Below, piece after piece: positions 8,546 through 16,054 of a stretch of 34,362 nucleotides of DNA. The notes under the pieces were generated by a model, which saw nothing but the letters and a program-made list of their open reading frames with translations, was not told the DNA's origin and searched no databases. The stretch comes from Propionivibrio sp. Its GTDB lineage: Bacteria > Pseudomonadota > Gammaproteobacteria > Burkholderiales > Rhodocyclaceae. Position 1 is the stretch's first letter. Each line of letters begins with the position of its first letter. The stretch spans positions 1-34,362 of the forward strand of contig NZ_JAEUOI010000196.1 in the NCBI RefSeq assembly GCF_016790145.1, read 5' to 3'. A program made the translations under genes and the position numbers.

Positions 8546-8693
8546 ACCGTGGCCCGAGGCCAGGCTTCGCGCTCATTCCGGCGAATGCCGGAATCCAGTG
8601 CCTTCCTCTGATATCCATCCATCAATCAATCAGATAAACGAGTTGGACCCCGGCTTCTGCCCCGAAGGGAACACTCTTGGGGTGCGCCGGGGT
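8546..8693. repeat. Cluster of short palindromic intergenic repeats
   Basis: The gene-free stretch 8408-8707 holds three repeat elements. Bases 8546-8578 match 25205-25237 exactly in inverted orientation (33 bases). Bases 8575-8594 are a palindrome, ATTCCGGC-GAAT-GCCGGAAT. ACCCCGGC (8647-8654) and GCCGGGGT (8686-8693) form a longer stem. These resemble the REP-like 'ATTCCGG..CCGGAAT' elements common between genes of many proteobacteria; no coding sequence was seen. Confidence 0.7.
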
Positions 8694-8707
8694 GACGAGC
8701 GCGGAAA

Positions 8708-9148
8708 TCAGGCGGCAGGGAGTTGGCCGAGATAATCGCTTGCAGCATTCGCCAGTTGCCGGTCGAAGGTGGCGAGCGGTGCCTTGAGCGCGCCGGCGAG
8801 CCACAGATAGGCGGCGTCGTAGGCGGTCAGGCGATAACGGCTGGCAATGGTGGCCACTTCTTCTGGAACGGGCGCATGTCTTTCCAGTTCCATCATGGAG
8901 AACTCGGCGAGGGCCAGTACGGCATTTTCCAGCGTCAGCTCATTTCGGCGCAATCGGGTGACCGCCACATTGGTCAGTTCGTAATCGATCAGCCCCGGCG
9001 CGTGCAGAATGAAGCCGCGCAATCGGGCTTCTGCGGCATCGCGTTCCATTTCGCCGAAAACGCAGGCCGCCAGCAGGCTGGCATCGACGACGAGCGGTGC
9101 CCGCGTCGGGTAGATGGTCGGCGGTTCGGCAAGGAATACTTCGGACAT
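8708..9148 (-). CDS. VapC-type PIN-domain toxin
   Basis: A 146-residue PIN-domain ribonuclease. The four acidic metal-binding positions are visible: D22 in VVDAS, E57 in IDYELTN, D111 in TAYDAAYLWLA and D129 in TFDRQL. Such toxins cut tRNA or rRNA when freed from the antitoxin. It starts 3 bases after the stop of the ribbon-helix-helix antitoxin gene, the usual vapBC arrangement. The N-terminus (about 17 residues before the first strand) is slightly longer than typical; no better start was found. Appears intact. Confidence 0.88.
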   Translation of the reverse strand: MSEVFLAEPPTIYPTRAPLVVDASLLAACVFGEMERDAAEARLRGFILHAPGLIDYELTNVAVTRLRRNELTLENAVLALAEFSMMELERHAPVPEEVATIASRYRLTAYDAAYLWLAGALKAPLATFDRQLANAASDYLGQLPAA

Positions 9149-9151
9149 CGA

Positions 9152-9475
9152 TCAGGCGGCACCTTTCGGCTCGCGGGTCTCCGCCCAGGCCTCGCCATAA
9201 CGGCCATCGCGCATCTGGCGGATCAGGCTGGCCGAGGAGACGGTGCTGCGCGAGGGAACGGGAAAGAGTGTGCGCCAACCTTGCAGGGAGTCCTCCACAC
9301 GACGCGTGCCCCGGTTTTCACTCGCCCCGGTGATGGCGGGCAAGTCTTCGCTTGCGGCCGCCTCAAGGATGGCCATCAACTCACCCTGCAATGAACGATG
9401 GTTGCGCTCGGCGCGAAGGCGCAAGCGCTGCGCAAGCGCCTCAGGAATGTTCTTGACTGAAAAACTGACACCCAT
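9152..9475 (-). CDS. VapB/FitA-like ribbon-helix-helix antitoxin
   Basis: A 107-residue antitoxin with a ribbon-helix-helix domain at residues 1-40 (FSVKNIPEALAQRLRLRAER, then SLQGELMAILEAA), as in FitA-type VapB proteins, followed by a C-terminal arm expected to cover the PIN active site. It pairs with the toxin gene 3 bases downstream. Start chosen at ATG 9475 (MGVSFSVKN); an ATG at 9487 would add four residues, and neither has a clear ribosome-binding site. The C-terminal part is longer than in many VapB proteins. Confidence 0.8.
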   Translation of the reverse strand: MGVSFSVKNIPEALAQRLRLRAERNHRSLQGELMAILEAAASEDLPAITGASENRGTRRVEDSLQGWRTLFPVPSRSTVSSASLIRQMRDGRYGEAWAETREPKGAA

Positions 9476-9484
9476 TGCTGGCAC

Positions 9485-9524
9485 CATTATGGAACTATTT
9501 TGACCAAGGGTTTCATTATGGAAC
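9485..9524 (-). promoter_or_regulatory. Direct repeats upstream of the vapB-type gene
   Basis: The 11-mer CATTATGGAAC occurs at 9485-9495 and again at 9514-9524, 29 bases apart; on the coding (minus) strand it reads GTTCCATAATG and includes a CATAAT -10-like hexamer. RHH antitoxins bind short direct or inverted repeats in their own promoter, so these are candidate operator half-sites. The proximal copy overlaps the possible upstream start codon. Confidence 0.35.
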
Positions 9525-9640
9525 CGTTCGGAAGTGTGAGTCAATCCCGGCGATGGGTGAGAGGGAGGCCGGACTTGCGTTCCTCCAGGCGGCTGACAGA
9601 CCGTCAACGTGATACGGCGAAGCACCCGGTTACCAAGGGG

Positions 9641-9672
9641 TACCAGAAAAAGCACAGAGAGCTTTTTCTTGG
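9641..9672 (-). terminator. Possible terminator of the ahcY-metF-tfoX operon
   Basis: AAAAAGC (9647-9653) and GCTTTTT (9661-9667) form a stem around a 7-base loop, extended imperfectly by CCAG/CTTGG. On the minus strand it lies about 80 bases after the stop of the TfoX-like gene and is followed by a short run of pyrimidines. The stem is A/T-rich and so only moderately convincing. Confidence 0.35.
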
Positions 9673-9751
9673 TGAATGTTTGTGTCTTTTGTCCCTCTTC
9701 AGGGAGGCATCGCGCTGTCTTGGCGGTTCCTCTCAGGCAGGAACTACCACC

Positions 9752-10114
9752 TCACTTGCGGGCAGTCGGTTTTTTCGGTTTGCGCGCACGCACCGCAGCG
9801 GCGAGCGCGAGGCGACCCCAGGGCTGCATTTCAACCGGGGATTCCAGCGCTTCGCTGGGTATGGTCCAGTAATTCATGGTTTCCGTGCGACCGTCCCTGG
9901 TGGTGAAGCGGAAGGGTTCGCCACCAGCCTGGCGGTAGCTGCCGGCGCTTTCGCTGTCAGCCTTCAGATAAAGCGTTTCATCGGCAACGATGGCGAAGAA
10001 AATCTCGTCGCAATAAAAGCCCCAGCCACCGAACATCGCCTTGACGCGAATCGACCCGAGCGGGGCGAACAACTCGCAGGCATGTTCGACGAATTCGGGC
10101 AGCGGGCGGGCCAT
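9752..10114 (-). CDS. TfoX N-terminal-domain protein
   Basis: A 120-residue protein consisting of the TfoX N-terminal domain (PF04993): FVEHACELFAPLGSIRVKAMFGGWGFYCDEIFFAIVADETLYLKAD. It lacks the TfoX C-terminal DNA-mimic part, and ends in a basic tail (RARKPKKPTARK). TfoX proper activates competence genes in Haemophilus; stand-alone N-domain proteins have no settled function. Its ATG begins 3 bases after the metF stop, so it is the last gene of the ahcY operon. Confidence 0.82.
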   Translation of the reverse strand: MARPLPEFVEHACELFAPLGSIRVKAMFGGWGFYCDEIFFAIVADETLYLKADSESAGSYRQAGGEPFRFTTRDGRTETMNYWTIPSEALESPVEMQPWGRLALAAAVRARKPKKPTARK

Positions 10115-10117
10115 GGT

Positions 10118-10951
10118 TTACGAAAGTTGCAGCCGCCGGCAGATTTCCAGCGTCAGCACCGACTGGTTCATGGAATAGAAGTGCAGTCCTGGCGCGCCAC
10201 CGGCCAGCAGGCGTTGGCATAACTCGGTCACGACATCGAGGCCGAAGGCACGGATGGCGTCGACGTCATCGCCGAGACCTTCGAACTTGCGGCGCATCCA
10301 GCGCGGCAGTTCGGCGCCGCAGGCGTCGGAGAAGCGCGCCAGCTTGGAGAAGCTGGCAATCGGCATGATGCCGGGAATGATCGGGATGTCCACCCCGAGC
10401 GCGCGCACTTCATCGACGAAATGGAAGTAGGCGTCGGCGTTGTAGAAATATTGCGTGATCGCCGAATTGGCGCCGGCTCTGGCCTTTCTGGCGAAGGCAG
10501 CGAGATCGTCGTGCGGGTTGCGCGCCTGCGGGTGCCATTCGGGGTAGGCGGCGACTTCGAGATGGAAATGATCGCCGGTCTCGCTGCGGATGAATTCGAC
10601 GAGTTCGTTGGCATAGCGGAATTCACCGGCTTCGGCCATTCCCGAAGGCAGATCGCCGCGCAGGGCAACGATGCGACGGATTCCGGCAGCCTTGTAGTCG
10701 AGCAGGATCTCGCGGATGTTTTCGCGCGTCGAGCCGATGCACGACAGGTGGGGCGCAGCGGCGAAACCTTCGGCGGCGATTTCCTTGATCACCGCGAACG
10801 TTCGTTCTCGCGTCGAACCGCCGGCGCCGAAGGTGACGGAGAAGAACTCCGGCTTGAGCACCGCCAGCTTGCTGCGCACCAGGCGCAGCTTCTCAACGCC
10901 TTCGGGCGTTTGCGGCGGGAAAAATTCAATTGAGAGTTCAGTGTGTTTCAT
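10118..10951 (-). CDS. metF: 5,10-methylenetetrahydrofolate reductase
   Basis: A 277-residue MTHFR that reduces methylene-THF to methyl-THF, the methyl donor for methionine synthesis. Seen: N-terminal ELSIEFFPPQTPEG, the FAD/folate barrel segments SVTFGAGGSTRERT, PHLSCIGSTRENI, RRIVALRGDLP, ANSAITQYFYNADAYF, PIIPGIMPI, and the C-terminal PGLHFYSMNQS. The family is 275-300 residues. I use ATG 10951 (MKHTELS); a TTG three codons upstream is in frame. It lies downstream of ahcY and a small membrane protein, an arrangement common in betaproteobacteria, and is presumably under the SAH riboswitch, linking SAH removal to methyl-group supply. Confidence 0.95.
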   Translation of the reverse strand: MKHTELSIEFFPPQTPEGVEKLRLVRSKLAVLKPEFFSVTFGAGGSTRERTFAVIKEIAAEGFAAAPHLSCIGSTRENIREILLDYKAAGIRRIVALRGDLPSGMAEAGEFRYANELVEFIRSETGDHFHLEVAAYPEWHPQARNPHDDLAAFARKARAGANSAITQYFYNADAYFHFVDEVRALGVDIPIIPGIMPIASFSKLARFSDACGAELPRWMRRKFEGLGDDVDAIRAFGLDVVTELCQRLLAGGAPGLHFYSMNQSVLTLEICRRLQLS

Positions 10952-10976
10952 GCGGATCAATCACATAAATTAGGCG

Positions 10977-11324
10977 TTAGTTCTTGCCGGAAACCAGCAG
11001 GCTCGACAGTGCCCACGATATGACGCTGTAGAGCATCGAGCCGAAGACTCCCGGCCAGAAGCCGCTGACCACAAAGCCTTCAATCATCGAACCCGCCAGC
11101 CAGAACATCAGGCCGTTGATGACAAAGATGAAGAGCCCGAGCGTCAGCAGCGTGACCGGCAGCGTCAGCAGCAGCAACACGGGGCGCAATAGGGTATTGA
11201 CCAGTCCGAGCAGCAGTGCCGCGAGCAGCGCCGAACCAAACGAGGCTACCTGAATGGATGGCAGCAGGTAAGTCACGGCAAGCAGCGCAACGGCGTTGAG
11301 TATCCAGAGCAGGATCAGGCGCAT
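10977..11324 (-). CDS. Four-TM phage-holin-family (PF04020) membrane protein
   Basis: A 115-residue hydrophobic protein with four predicted membrane helices (about residues 3-22, 27-50, 55-78 and 86-110), matching the 'phage holin family / mycobacterial 4-TMS' group (YvlD-like). Its function is unknown; despite the name it is a chromosomal gene. ATG 11324 has a GGAG about 7 bases upstream; longer versions lack hydrophobic character. It sits between ahcY and metF, a neighbourhood kept in many betaproteobacteria, although here repeats occupy the 320 bases separating it from ahcY. Confidence 0.85.
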   Translation of the reverse strand: MRLILLWILNAVALLAVTYLLPSIQVASFGSALLAALLLGLVNTLLRPVLLLLTLPVTLLTLGLFIFVINGLMFWLAGSMIEGFVVSGFWPGVFGSMLYSVISWALSSLLVSGKN

Positions 11325-11644
11325 GGTGTTCTCCGAGGCTAAAGGTCGTGGTTCAGTTAAGCCGAGCAACTGTTTTGACCTAGAAACAGCAGTTGAGCGC
11401 GACCGCCGTAACACAAAGTTTGGCGAGGGTTTGGCCCTCACCCCAACCCGCGGGGAGAGGGGGTGTGCACCCTTCTCCCAGCGGGAGAAGGGCCGGGGAT
11501 GAGGGCCTACGATATTGCCAATACGCTTAACTGCGTTTTTTAGGTTGAAGCGTCATTCCGGTGAAAACGGGAATTCAGAGATACGCCACTGGATTCCGGG
11601 TCAAGCCCGGAATGACGGGTTTCAAAACAGTTTGCTGCGAACAC
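11325..11644. repeat. Gap between ahcY and the 4-TM gene with two long palindromic repeats
   Basis: No gene was seen here. Bases 11433-11507 form a GC-rich palindromic element with ends GGCCCTCA/TGAGGGCC and an inner stem CCCTTCTCCC/GGGAGAAGGG. Bases 11551-11617 form a second element with perfect 11-base ends, CGTCATTCCGG and CCGGAATGACG. Both are of types found dispersed in intergenic DNA of many proteobacteria. They lie inside the ahcY-metF transcription unit and could attenuate or process its mRNA. Confidence 0.75.
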
Positions 11645-13048
11645 TCAATAACGATACTGATCAGCCTTGTACGGACCGGCCTTGGGGACGCCGATATAGG
11701 CGGCCTGCTGGTCGGTTAGTTCGCTGAGTTGGGCATTGAGTTTCTTCAACTGCAGGCGCGCGACCTTTTCGTCGAGATGCTTGGGCAGCGTGTAGACGCC
11801 CACCGGGTAGTCGGCGTTGCGCGTGAACAGTTCGATCTGCGCGATCGTCTGGTTGGCGAACGACGAGCTCATGACGTACGACGGATGGCCGGTGCCGCAG
11901 CCGAGGTTAACCAGGCGGCCCTTGGCGAGCAGGATGATGCGCTTGCCGTCGGGGAAGATGATGTGGTCGACCTGCGGCTTGATTTCTTCCCACTGATACT
12001 TCTCGACCGAAGCGACGTCGATTTCGTTGTCGAAGTGACCGATGTTGCAAACGATGGCCTGGTCCTTCATGGCCGCCATGTGCTCGTGGGTGATGACATG
12101 GTAGTTGCCGGTGCAGGTGACGAAAATGTCGGCCTTGTCGGCAGCATATTCCATGGTGACCACGCGGTAGCCTTCCATCGCCGCCTGCAGCGCGCAGATC
12201 GGGTCGATCTCGGTGACCCACACTTGCGCCGAGAGCGCACGCATGGCCTGGGCCGAGCCCTTGCCGACATCGCCATAACCGGCGATCAGCGCGACCTTGC
12301 CGGCGATCATCACGTCGGTGGCGCGCTTGATGCCATCGACCAGCGATTCGCGGCAGCCGTAGAGGTTGTCGAACTTGGACTTGGTGACCGAGTCGTTAAC
12401 GTTGATCGCCGGGAATTTCAGTTCACCCTTGGCGTGCATCTGATACAGGCGATGAACGCCGGTGGTGGTTTCTTCGGTCACCCCCTTGATCGCGGCCAGA
12501 CGCACCGAGTACCAGGCCGGGTCGGTAGCCAGCTTGGCCTTGATTGCAGCAAAGAGGATGGTTTCTTCTTCGGAACCCGGATTGGCCAGAACCGAGAGGT
12601 CCTTTTCGGCGCGCGCGCCGAGGTGCAGCAACAGCGTGGCATCGCCGCCGTCGTCGAGGATCATGTTCGAGTAACCGCCATCCTTCCATTCGAAGATGCG
12701 GTGCGTGTAATCCCAGTAATCCTCCAGCGATTCGCCCTTGACGGCAAACACCGGTGTGCCGCCGGCAGCGATGGCCGCAGCCGCGTGATCCTGCGTCGAG
12801 AAGATGTTGCACGACGCCCAGCGCACTTCGGCACCGAGCGCGGTCAGCGTTTCGATGAGCACGGCGGTCTGGATCGTCATGTGCAGCGAACCGGTGATGC
12901 GCGCGCCCTTGAGTGCCTTGGCCGCAGCGAATTCTTCGCGAATCGCCATCAGGCCGGGCATTTCGGTTTCGGCGATGCGGATTTCCTTGCGCCCCCAGTC
13001 GGCGAGGCTCAGGTCGGCAATAACGTAGTCGTTGAATTTTTCAGCCAC
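11645..13048 (-). CDS. ahcY: S-adenosylhomocysteine hydrolase
   Basis: A 467-residue adenosylhomocysteinase that splits SAH to adenosine and homocysteine, relieving inhibition of methyltransferases. Seen: N-terminal [38 protein letters not shown], the NAD-binding [13 protein letters not shown] loop, and the C-terminal tail ending DQYRY whose tyrosine reaches the partner subunit. Length matches the proteobacterial form (about 467-475). The start is GTG at 13048, set by AAGGAG at 13056-13061, 7 bases upstream; an ATG at 13102 would add 18 unconserved residues. It is first in the operon ahcY - 4-TM protein - metF - tfoX-like and follows a promoter and SAH riboswitch. Confidence 0.97.
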   Translation of the reverse strand: MAEKFNDYVIADLSLADWGRKEIRIAETEMPGLMAIREEFAAAKALKGARITGSLHMTIQTAVLIETLTALGAEVRWASCNIFSTQDHAAAAIAAGGTPVFAVKGESLEDYWDYTHRIFEWKDGGYSNMILDDGGDATLLLHLGARAEKDLSVLANPGSEEETILFAAIKAKLATDPAWYSVRLAAIKGVTEETTTGVHRLYQMHAKGELKFPAINVNDSVTKSKFDNLYGCRESLVDGIKRATDVMIAGKVALIAGYGDVGKGSAQAMRALSAQVWVTEIDPICALQAAMEGYRVVTMEYAADKADIFVTCTGNYHVITHEHMAAMKDQAIVCNIGHFDNEIDVASVEKYQWEEIKPQVDHIIFPDGKRIILLAKGRLVNLGCGTGHPSYVMSSSFANQTIAQIELFTRNADYPVGVYTLPKHLDEKVARLQLKKLNAQLSELTDQQAAYIGVPKAGPYKADQYRY

Positions 13049-13166
13049 AGTAAAACTCCTTGATAACTGTGGCCGGGAGGGGAAGGAGGTTGCCTGGCGC
13101 AACTCGGCAGTGTGCTGAGGTAGTACAGATCAGACTCACCCGACTTCCCGTGCCCGGCACGGATTG

Positions 13167-13236
13167 GTTGGATGAGCGCCGTTTAAGGTTCCGAGCCTGA
13201 AACTGTCGAACAACAGTTTTGCAGCGCCCCTCGGAC
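13167..13236 (-). promoter_or_regulatory. SAH riboswitch upstream of ahcY
   Basis: On the minus strand CCGAGGGGCGCTGC (13221-13234), a variable hairpin, AGGCTCGG (13191-13198) and AACGGCGCTCATCC (13170-13183) appear in order. These are the conserved pieces of the SAH aptamer: P1 pairs CCGAG with CTCGG, and GAGGGGCGC with GCGCTC closes the pseudoknot. SAH riboswitches sit upstream of ahcY and metF/metH genes and turn expression on when SAH accumulates. A hairpin CCGTGCC..GGCACGG (13149-13163) follows and may belong to the expression platform. Confidence 0.9.
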
Positions 13237-13244
13237 AAGGTCGA

Positions 13245-13273
13245 ATTATACGCAGACTTGTTTCAGGTGTGAA
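13245..13273 (-). promoter_or_regulatory. Sigma70 promoter of the ahcY operon
   Basis: On the minus strand TTCACA (13268-13273) and a perfect TATAAT (13245-13250) are separated by exactly 17 bases. The predicted transcription start is only a few bases before the 5' edge of the SAH aptamer, as expected for a riboswitch leader of about 190 nt before the GTG start of ahcY. Confidence 0.75.
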
Positions 13274-13669
13274 GCACTGCACTCAGTTGAAGCCACCGGG
13301 CAGGCTGTACGCCTTATTCAGCAAGGGCTGTGGTGACGGGTTGTGTATTGCGGAGCAGTTGCCGTGAAATGTCTGAAACCATTGCACGGCAAGGCTCTCA
13401 GCGAACAACACGTGGCCAAGCCAGGGCAACTACGCCTGGGTACCACCGATCCATGCCCTCAAAATGGCGGCGTGATGCCACGAGACTGCGTCCGAGAAGA
13501 GCCGCACTCAAATTTGAACCAGTAGTAGAAGGCGAAAAGACTTGCCACTACTTGATCTCGGCTATTCGATATTTTCAGAAGGTACGCGCATGGGCACACG
13601 CTTATCATGGGCTTACCCGATTCGTTGAGAGTTGTTGGTTTCTATCTGAATCTCCCCCAAACCCAGGCA
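13274..13669. other. Gap without a recognisable gene
   Basis: About 400 bases between the ahcY promoter and the broken antitoxin gene. A 60-codon frame at 13343-13525 (+) and a longer one at 13330-13755 (+) have no recognisable domain and no good ribosome-binding site. I see no repeat or RNA structure that I can support. Confidence 0.4.
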
Positions 13670-14020
13670 TCAGGCGGGTGCGAGTTCTCCGGACGACTTC
13701 TTTCGCGCCACCTTGCGTGACTTTTCCTTCCCGACTGGGGCCGTATGCAACTTGATTTTCAAGGCCTTGATGACTTCAAGCCCGGTCGAGAATTCGGGGT
13801 TTCCGCTTGCCGAAAGCGTCTTGTAGAGTCCCTCACGGGTAATCCCTGAGTCACAGGCAAGCTGTGACATGCCGCGAGCGCGAGCACTATCCATCAGCGC
13901 GGCACGCACCACATTACTGGCACCAGGGCCTTCGTCAAGGCAGGCATCAAGATACAAAGCCATATCCTATTCGCTAGCGAGGTGGTCCGCCTGCTCCCAT
14001 CGCGCAAATTTTTCAGTCAT
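13670..14020 (-). pseudogene. HigA-like addiction-module antitoxin with an in-frame amber codon
   Basis: The antitoxin of the TIGR02684 group (HTH, partner of a RelE-like 'killer' protein). Reading from ATG 14020 gives MTEKFARWEQADHLASE, then TAG at 13967-13969, then DMALYLDACLDEGPGASNVVRAA. The family reads MTEKFTxWD..DxLxxEEDMALYLxAC, so the TAG replaces a Glu codon (GAG to TAG by one base). The remainder, with the HTH (MSQLACDSGITREGLYKTLS) and a basic tail, is intact; ATG 13963 could reinitiate and give a 97-residue protein lacking the first 19 residues. The start overlaps the toxin stop by ATGA. Whether any active protein is made cannot be told from sequence. Confidence 0.8.
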
Positions 14021-14097
14021 GCTATCTCCTTCCATGCCCTGGCAACTTCGATGGCTCGCTTGATGTTCGCGTCCTGCGTGTATCCGCCAGCCAGAAG
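14017..14097 (-). pseudogene. RelE-like killer-protein C-terminal remnant
   Basis: The last 26 codons of a frame ending at 14017 read LLAGGYTQDANIKRAIEVAR followed by AWKEIA. This matches the C-terminus of the TIGR02683 addiction-module killer proteins (LLxGGxKxxQxxDIKRAxxLAxxW). The frame continues to about 14136 but the rest of the roughly 100-residue RelE fold is missing, and the yicC stop codon lies at 14137. The toxin was therefore truncated to a tail, leaving the usual ATGA junction with its antitoxin. Confidence 0.65.
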
Positions 14098-14136
14098 CGA
14101 GCCACTCTGTATTGATCCGTACGATGGCCTGAAAAG

Positions 14137-15003
14137 TCACTCCAGATTCTGGATCTGCTCGCGCATCTGTTCGATCAGCAGCTTCAGTTCCATTGCCGTC
14201 TGCGAAACCTCGCTGACCACCGATTTTGAACCGAGGGTGTTGGCCTCGCGATTGAGTTCCTGCATCAGGAAATCCAGGCGCTTGCCGCTGGCGCCTCCGG
14301 CTTTCAGCACGCGCTCGACTTCGTCGAGGTGGGTTGACAGGCGAGCCAGTTCTTCGGCGACGTCGATGCGTACGGCGAAAACCGCAACTTCCTGCCGGAT
14401 TCGCTCGTCATCCGAACTGCCGATGGCATCGATCAGCCTTTGCTTGAGCTTGTCCTGAAACGCCGCCTGTGCCAGCGGTATCCGCGGTGCCACGTCGCGC
14501 ACCAGATCGCGCATGCGGGCTACCCGTTCAAGAATCACCGCCGCCAGTTTTTCGCCCTCGCGCGCCCGACTGGCGGTAAAGTCGTCCAGTGCCTCCCTGG
14601 CCAGCGCGAGGCAGGCCGGAACCAGCGCCTCGCAATCGAGCGTGTCGTCCCCGAACATTCCTGGCCAGCGCAGGACATCGCTGACCGCCAGCGGTGCGGC
14701 CAGCGGTAGCTCGTTGCGCACCTGCGCCTCGAAGGCTTTCAGACGCAGCAGCAGGTCGGCGTTGAGGTCGAGTTGCTGGGTTCGCGCTGCCGCTGCCGCA
14801 AAATTTACCCGGCATTCCAGCTTGCCGCGCGCCAGCCGTGCGCTGAACATTTCACGCATTGCCGGTTCAACGGCACGCAATTCTTCGCAAACGCGAAACT
14901 GGAAATCAAGGTAACGCGAGTTCACGCTTTTCAGCTCGATATGCAGCGCGCCGCGTTCAACATTGAGCGTTCTGGCGGCATAACCGGTCATGCTATAGAT
15001 CAT
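14137..15003 (-). CDS. yicC: YicC family endoribonuclease
   Basis: A 288-residue YicC/YloC protein. Seen: N-terminal MIYSMTGYA, the conserved ELKSVNSRYLDFQFRVCEELR, the DUF1732 C-terminal region with GKRLDFLMQELNREANTLGSKS, and ELKLLIEQMREQIQNLE at the end. E. coli YicC (RnaY) is an endoribonuclease linked to small-RNA turnover. Length fits the family (about 287-293). ATG 15003 follows AGGA; the upstream ATG would add 19 unconserved residues. It diverges from the kinase gene across 82 bases. Confidence 0.93.
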   Translation of the reverse strand: MIYSMTGYAARTLNVERGALHIELKSVNSRYLDFQFRVCEELRAVEPAMREMFSARLARGKLECRVNFAAAAARTQQLDLNADLLLRLKAFEAQVRNELPLAAPLAVSDVLRWPGMFGDDTLDCEALVPACLALAREALDDFTASRAREGEKLAAVILERVARMRDLVRDVAPRIPLAQAAFQDKLKQRLIDAIGSSDDERIRQEVAVFAVRIDVAEELARLSTHLDEVERVLKAGGASGKRLDFLMQELNREANTLGSKSVVSEVSQTAMELKLLIEQMREQIQNLE

Positions 15004-15085
15004 GGAAATCCTGAGGAATTGGAGAGCGAATGGGCAAGCGGCTTTACAGTCAACCGCCAAAGCCTGAGAATGGCCGGAAAACTAC

Positions 15086-16054
15086 ATGATAGCTTCTATA
15101 CCGATGGCGCAACAAGCGAACTACGCCCTTCCTGCCGGTTACCAACTCGATGAATATCGGATCGAGCATCAGCTATCCTTGGGCGGGTTTTCCATAGTCT
15201 ATCTGGCAACCGACAACAAGGGCGAGACGGTGGCCATCAAGGAGTACCTGCCGAATAGTCTGGCCTTGCGTGCCGAAGGCGAAATCAAGCCACTGATCAG
15301 CGAAGAGCACATTCCCGCATTCCGTTACGGCATGAAGTGTTTTTTTGAAGAAGGCCGTGCACTGGCCAGGCTTTCGCACCCGAATGTAATTCGTGTGCTG
15401 AATTTCTTCCGCGCCAATGATACGGTTTACATGGTCATGGAGTACGAGCACGGACGCACGCTGCAGGAGTTCATCCAGAAGAACAGGGCGGTCGTCACCG
15501 AGAATTTCATCCGCAATGTCTTTACCAAGCTGCTCAATGGCCTGCGTGAAGTGCATTCGCACAAGCTGCTGCATCTTGATCTCAAACCGTCAAATATCTA
15601 CATGCGTAATGACTATACGCCGGTACTGATTGATTTTGGCGCGGCACGCCAGACGCTGGCCTGCGACACACCGATGCTCAAGCCCATGTACACACCGGGT
15701 TTTGCCTCACCGGAGCACTACCACCAGCGAGAATTTCTTGGCCCCTGGAGCGACATCTACAGCGTTGGTGCTTCAATGTATGCCAGCCTTGCCGCATCGG
15801 CACCACAAGCCGCTGATAGCCGTATGGAAAAGGACAAGCTGATTCCTGCCATGGTGCGCTGGGAAGGACAATACTCCGATCAATTGCTTGAAACGATTGA
15901 CTGGTGTTTATGCCTGAATCATCTTTATCGGCCACAAAGCGTCTTTGCACTGCAAAAGGCGCTCACCGAGAAGGTCAACAAACCGAAATTAATCAAGAAG
16001 AACTGGCTTGGCCATATGGTTGGCAAGTTCAAGGGTAAGACTGGAACATCATGA
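15086..16054 (+). CDS. Hanks-type serine/threonine protein kinase
   Basis: A 322-residue soluble protein kinase. Seen: glycine loop LSLGGFSIVY (30-39), which lacks the canonical first glycine; catalytic lysine K52 in VAIKEYLP; alpha-C glutamate around 88-89 (FFEEGRAL); HLDLKPSN catalytic loop (D165, N170); DFGAAR (D183); APE-like FASPEHY. There is no transmembrane segment or PASTA domain, so it acts in the cytoplasm. It overlaps the PP2C phosphatase gene by ATGA, so kinase and phosphatase are co-translated and probably act on the same substrates. This pair upstream of rph is found in other betaproteobacteria. An internal ATG at 15104 is an alternative start. Confidence 0.92.
   Translation: MIASIPMAQQANYALPAGYQLDEYRIEHQLSLGGFSIVYLATDNKGETVAIKEYLPNSLALRAEGEIKPLISEEHIPAFRYGMKCFFEEGRALARLSHPNVIRVLNFFRANDTVYMVMEYEHGRTLQEFIQKNRAVVTENFIRNVFTKLLNGLREVHSHKLLHLDLKPSNIYMRNDYTPVLIDFGAARQTLACDTPMLKPMYTPGFASPEHYHQREFLGPWSDIYSVGASMYASLAASAPQAADSRMEKDKLIPAMVRWEGQYSDQLLETIDWCLCLNHLYRPQSVFALQKALTEKVNKPKLIKKNWLGHMVGKFKGKTGTS

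Noticed and set aside
11729-13063. 444-codon plus-strand frame opposite ahcY
   Set aside because: Antisense shadow of a certain gene; rich in Val/Asp/Arg as expected from reversed GC-rich codons.
13330-13755. 141-codon plus-strand frame
   Set aside because: Overlaps the recognisable antitoxin on the other strand and has no family resemblance.
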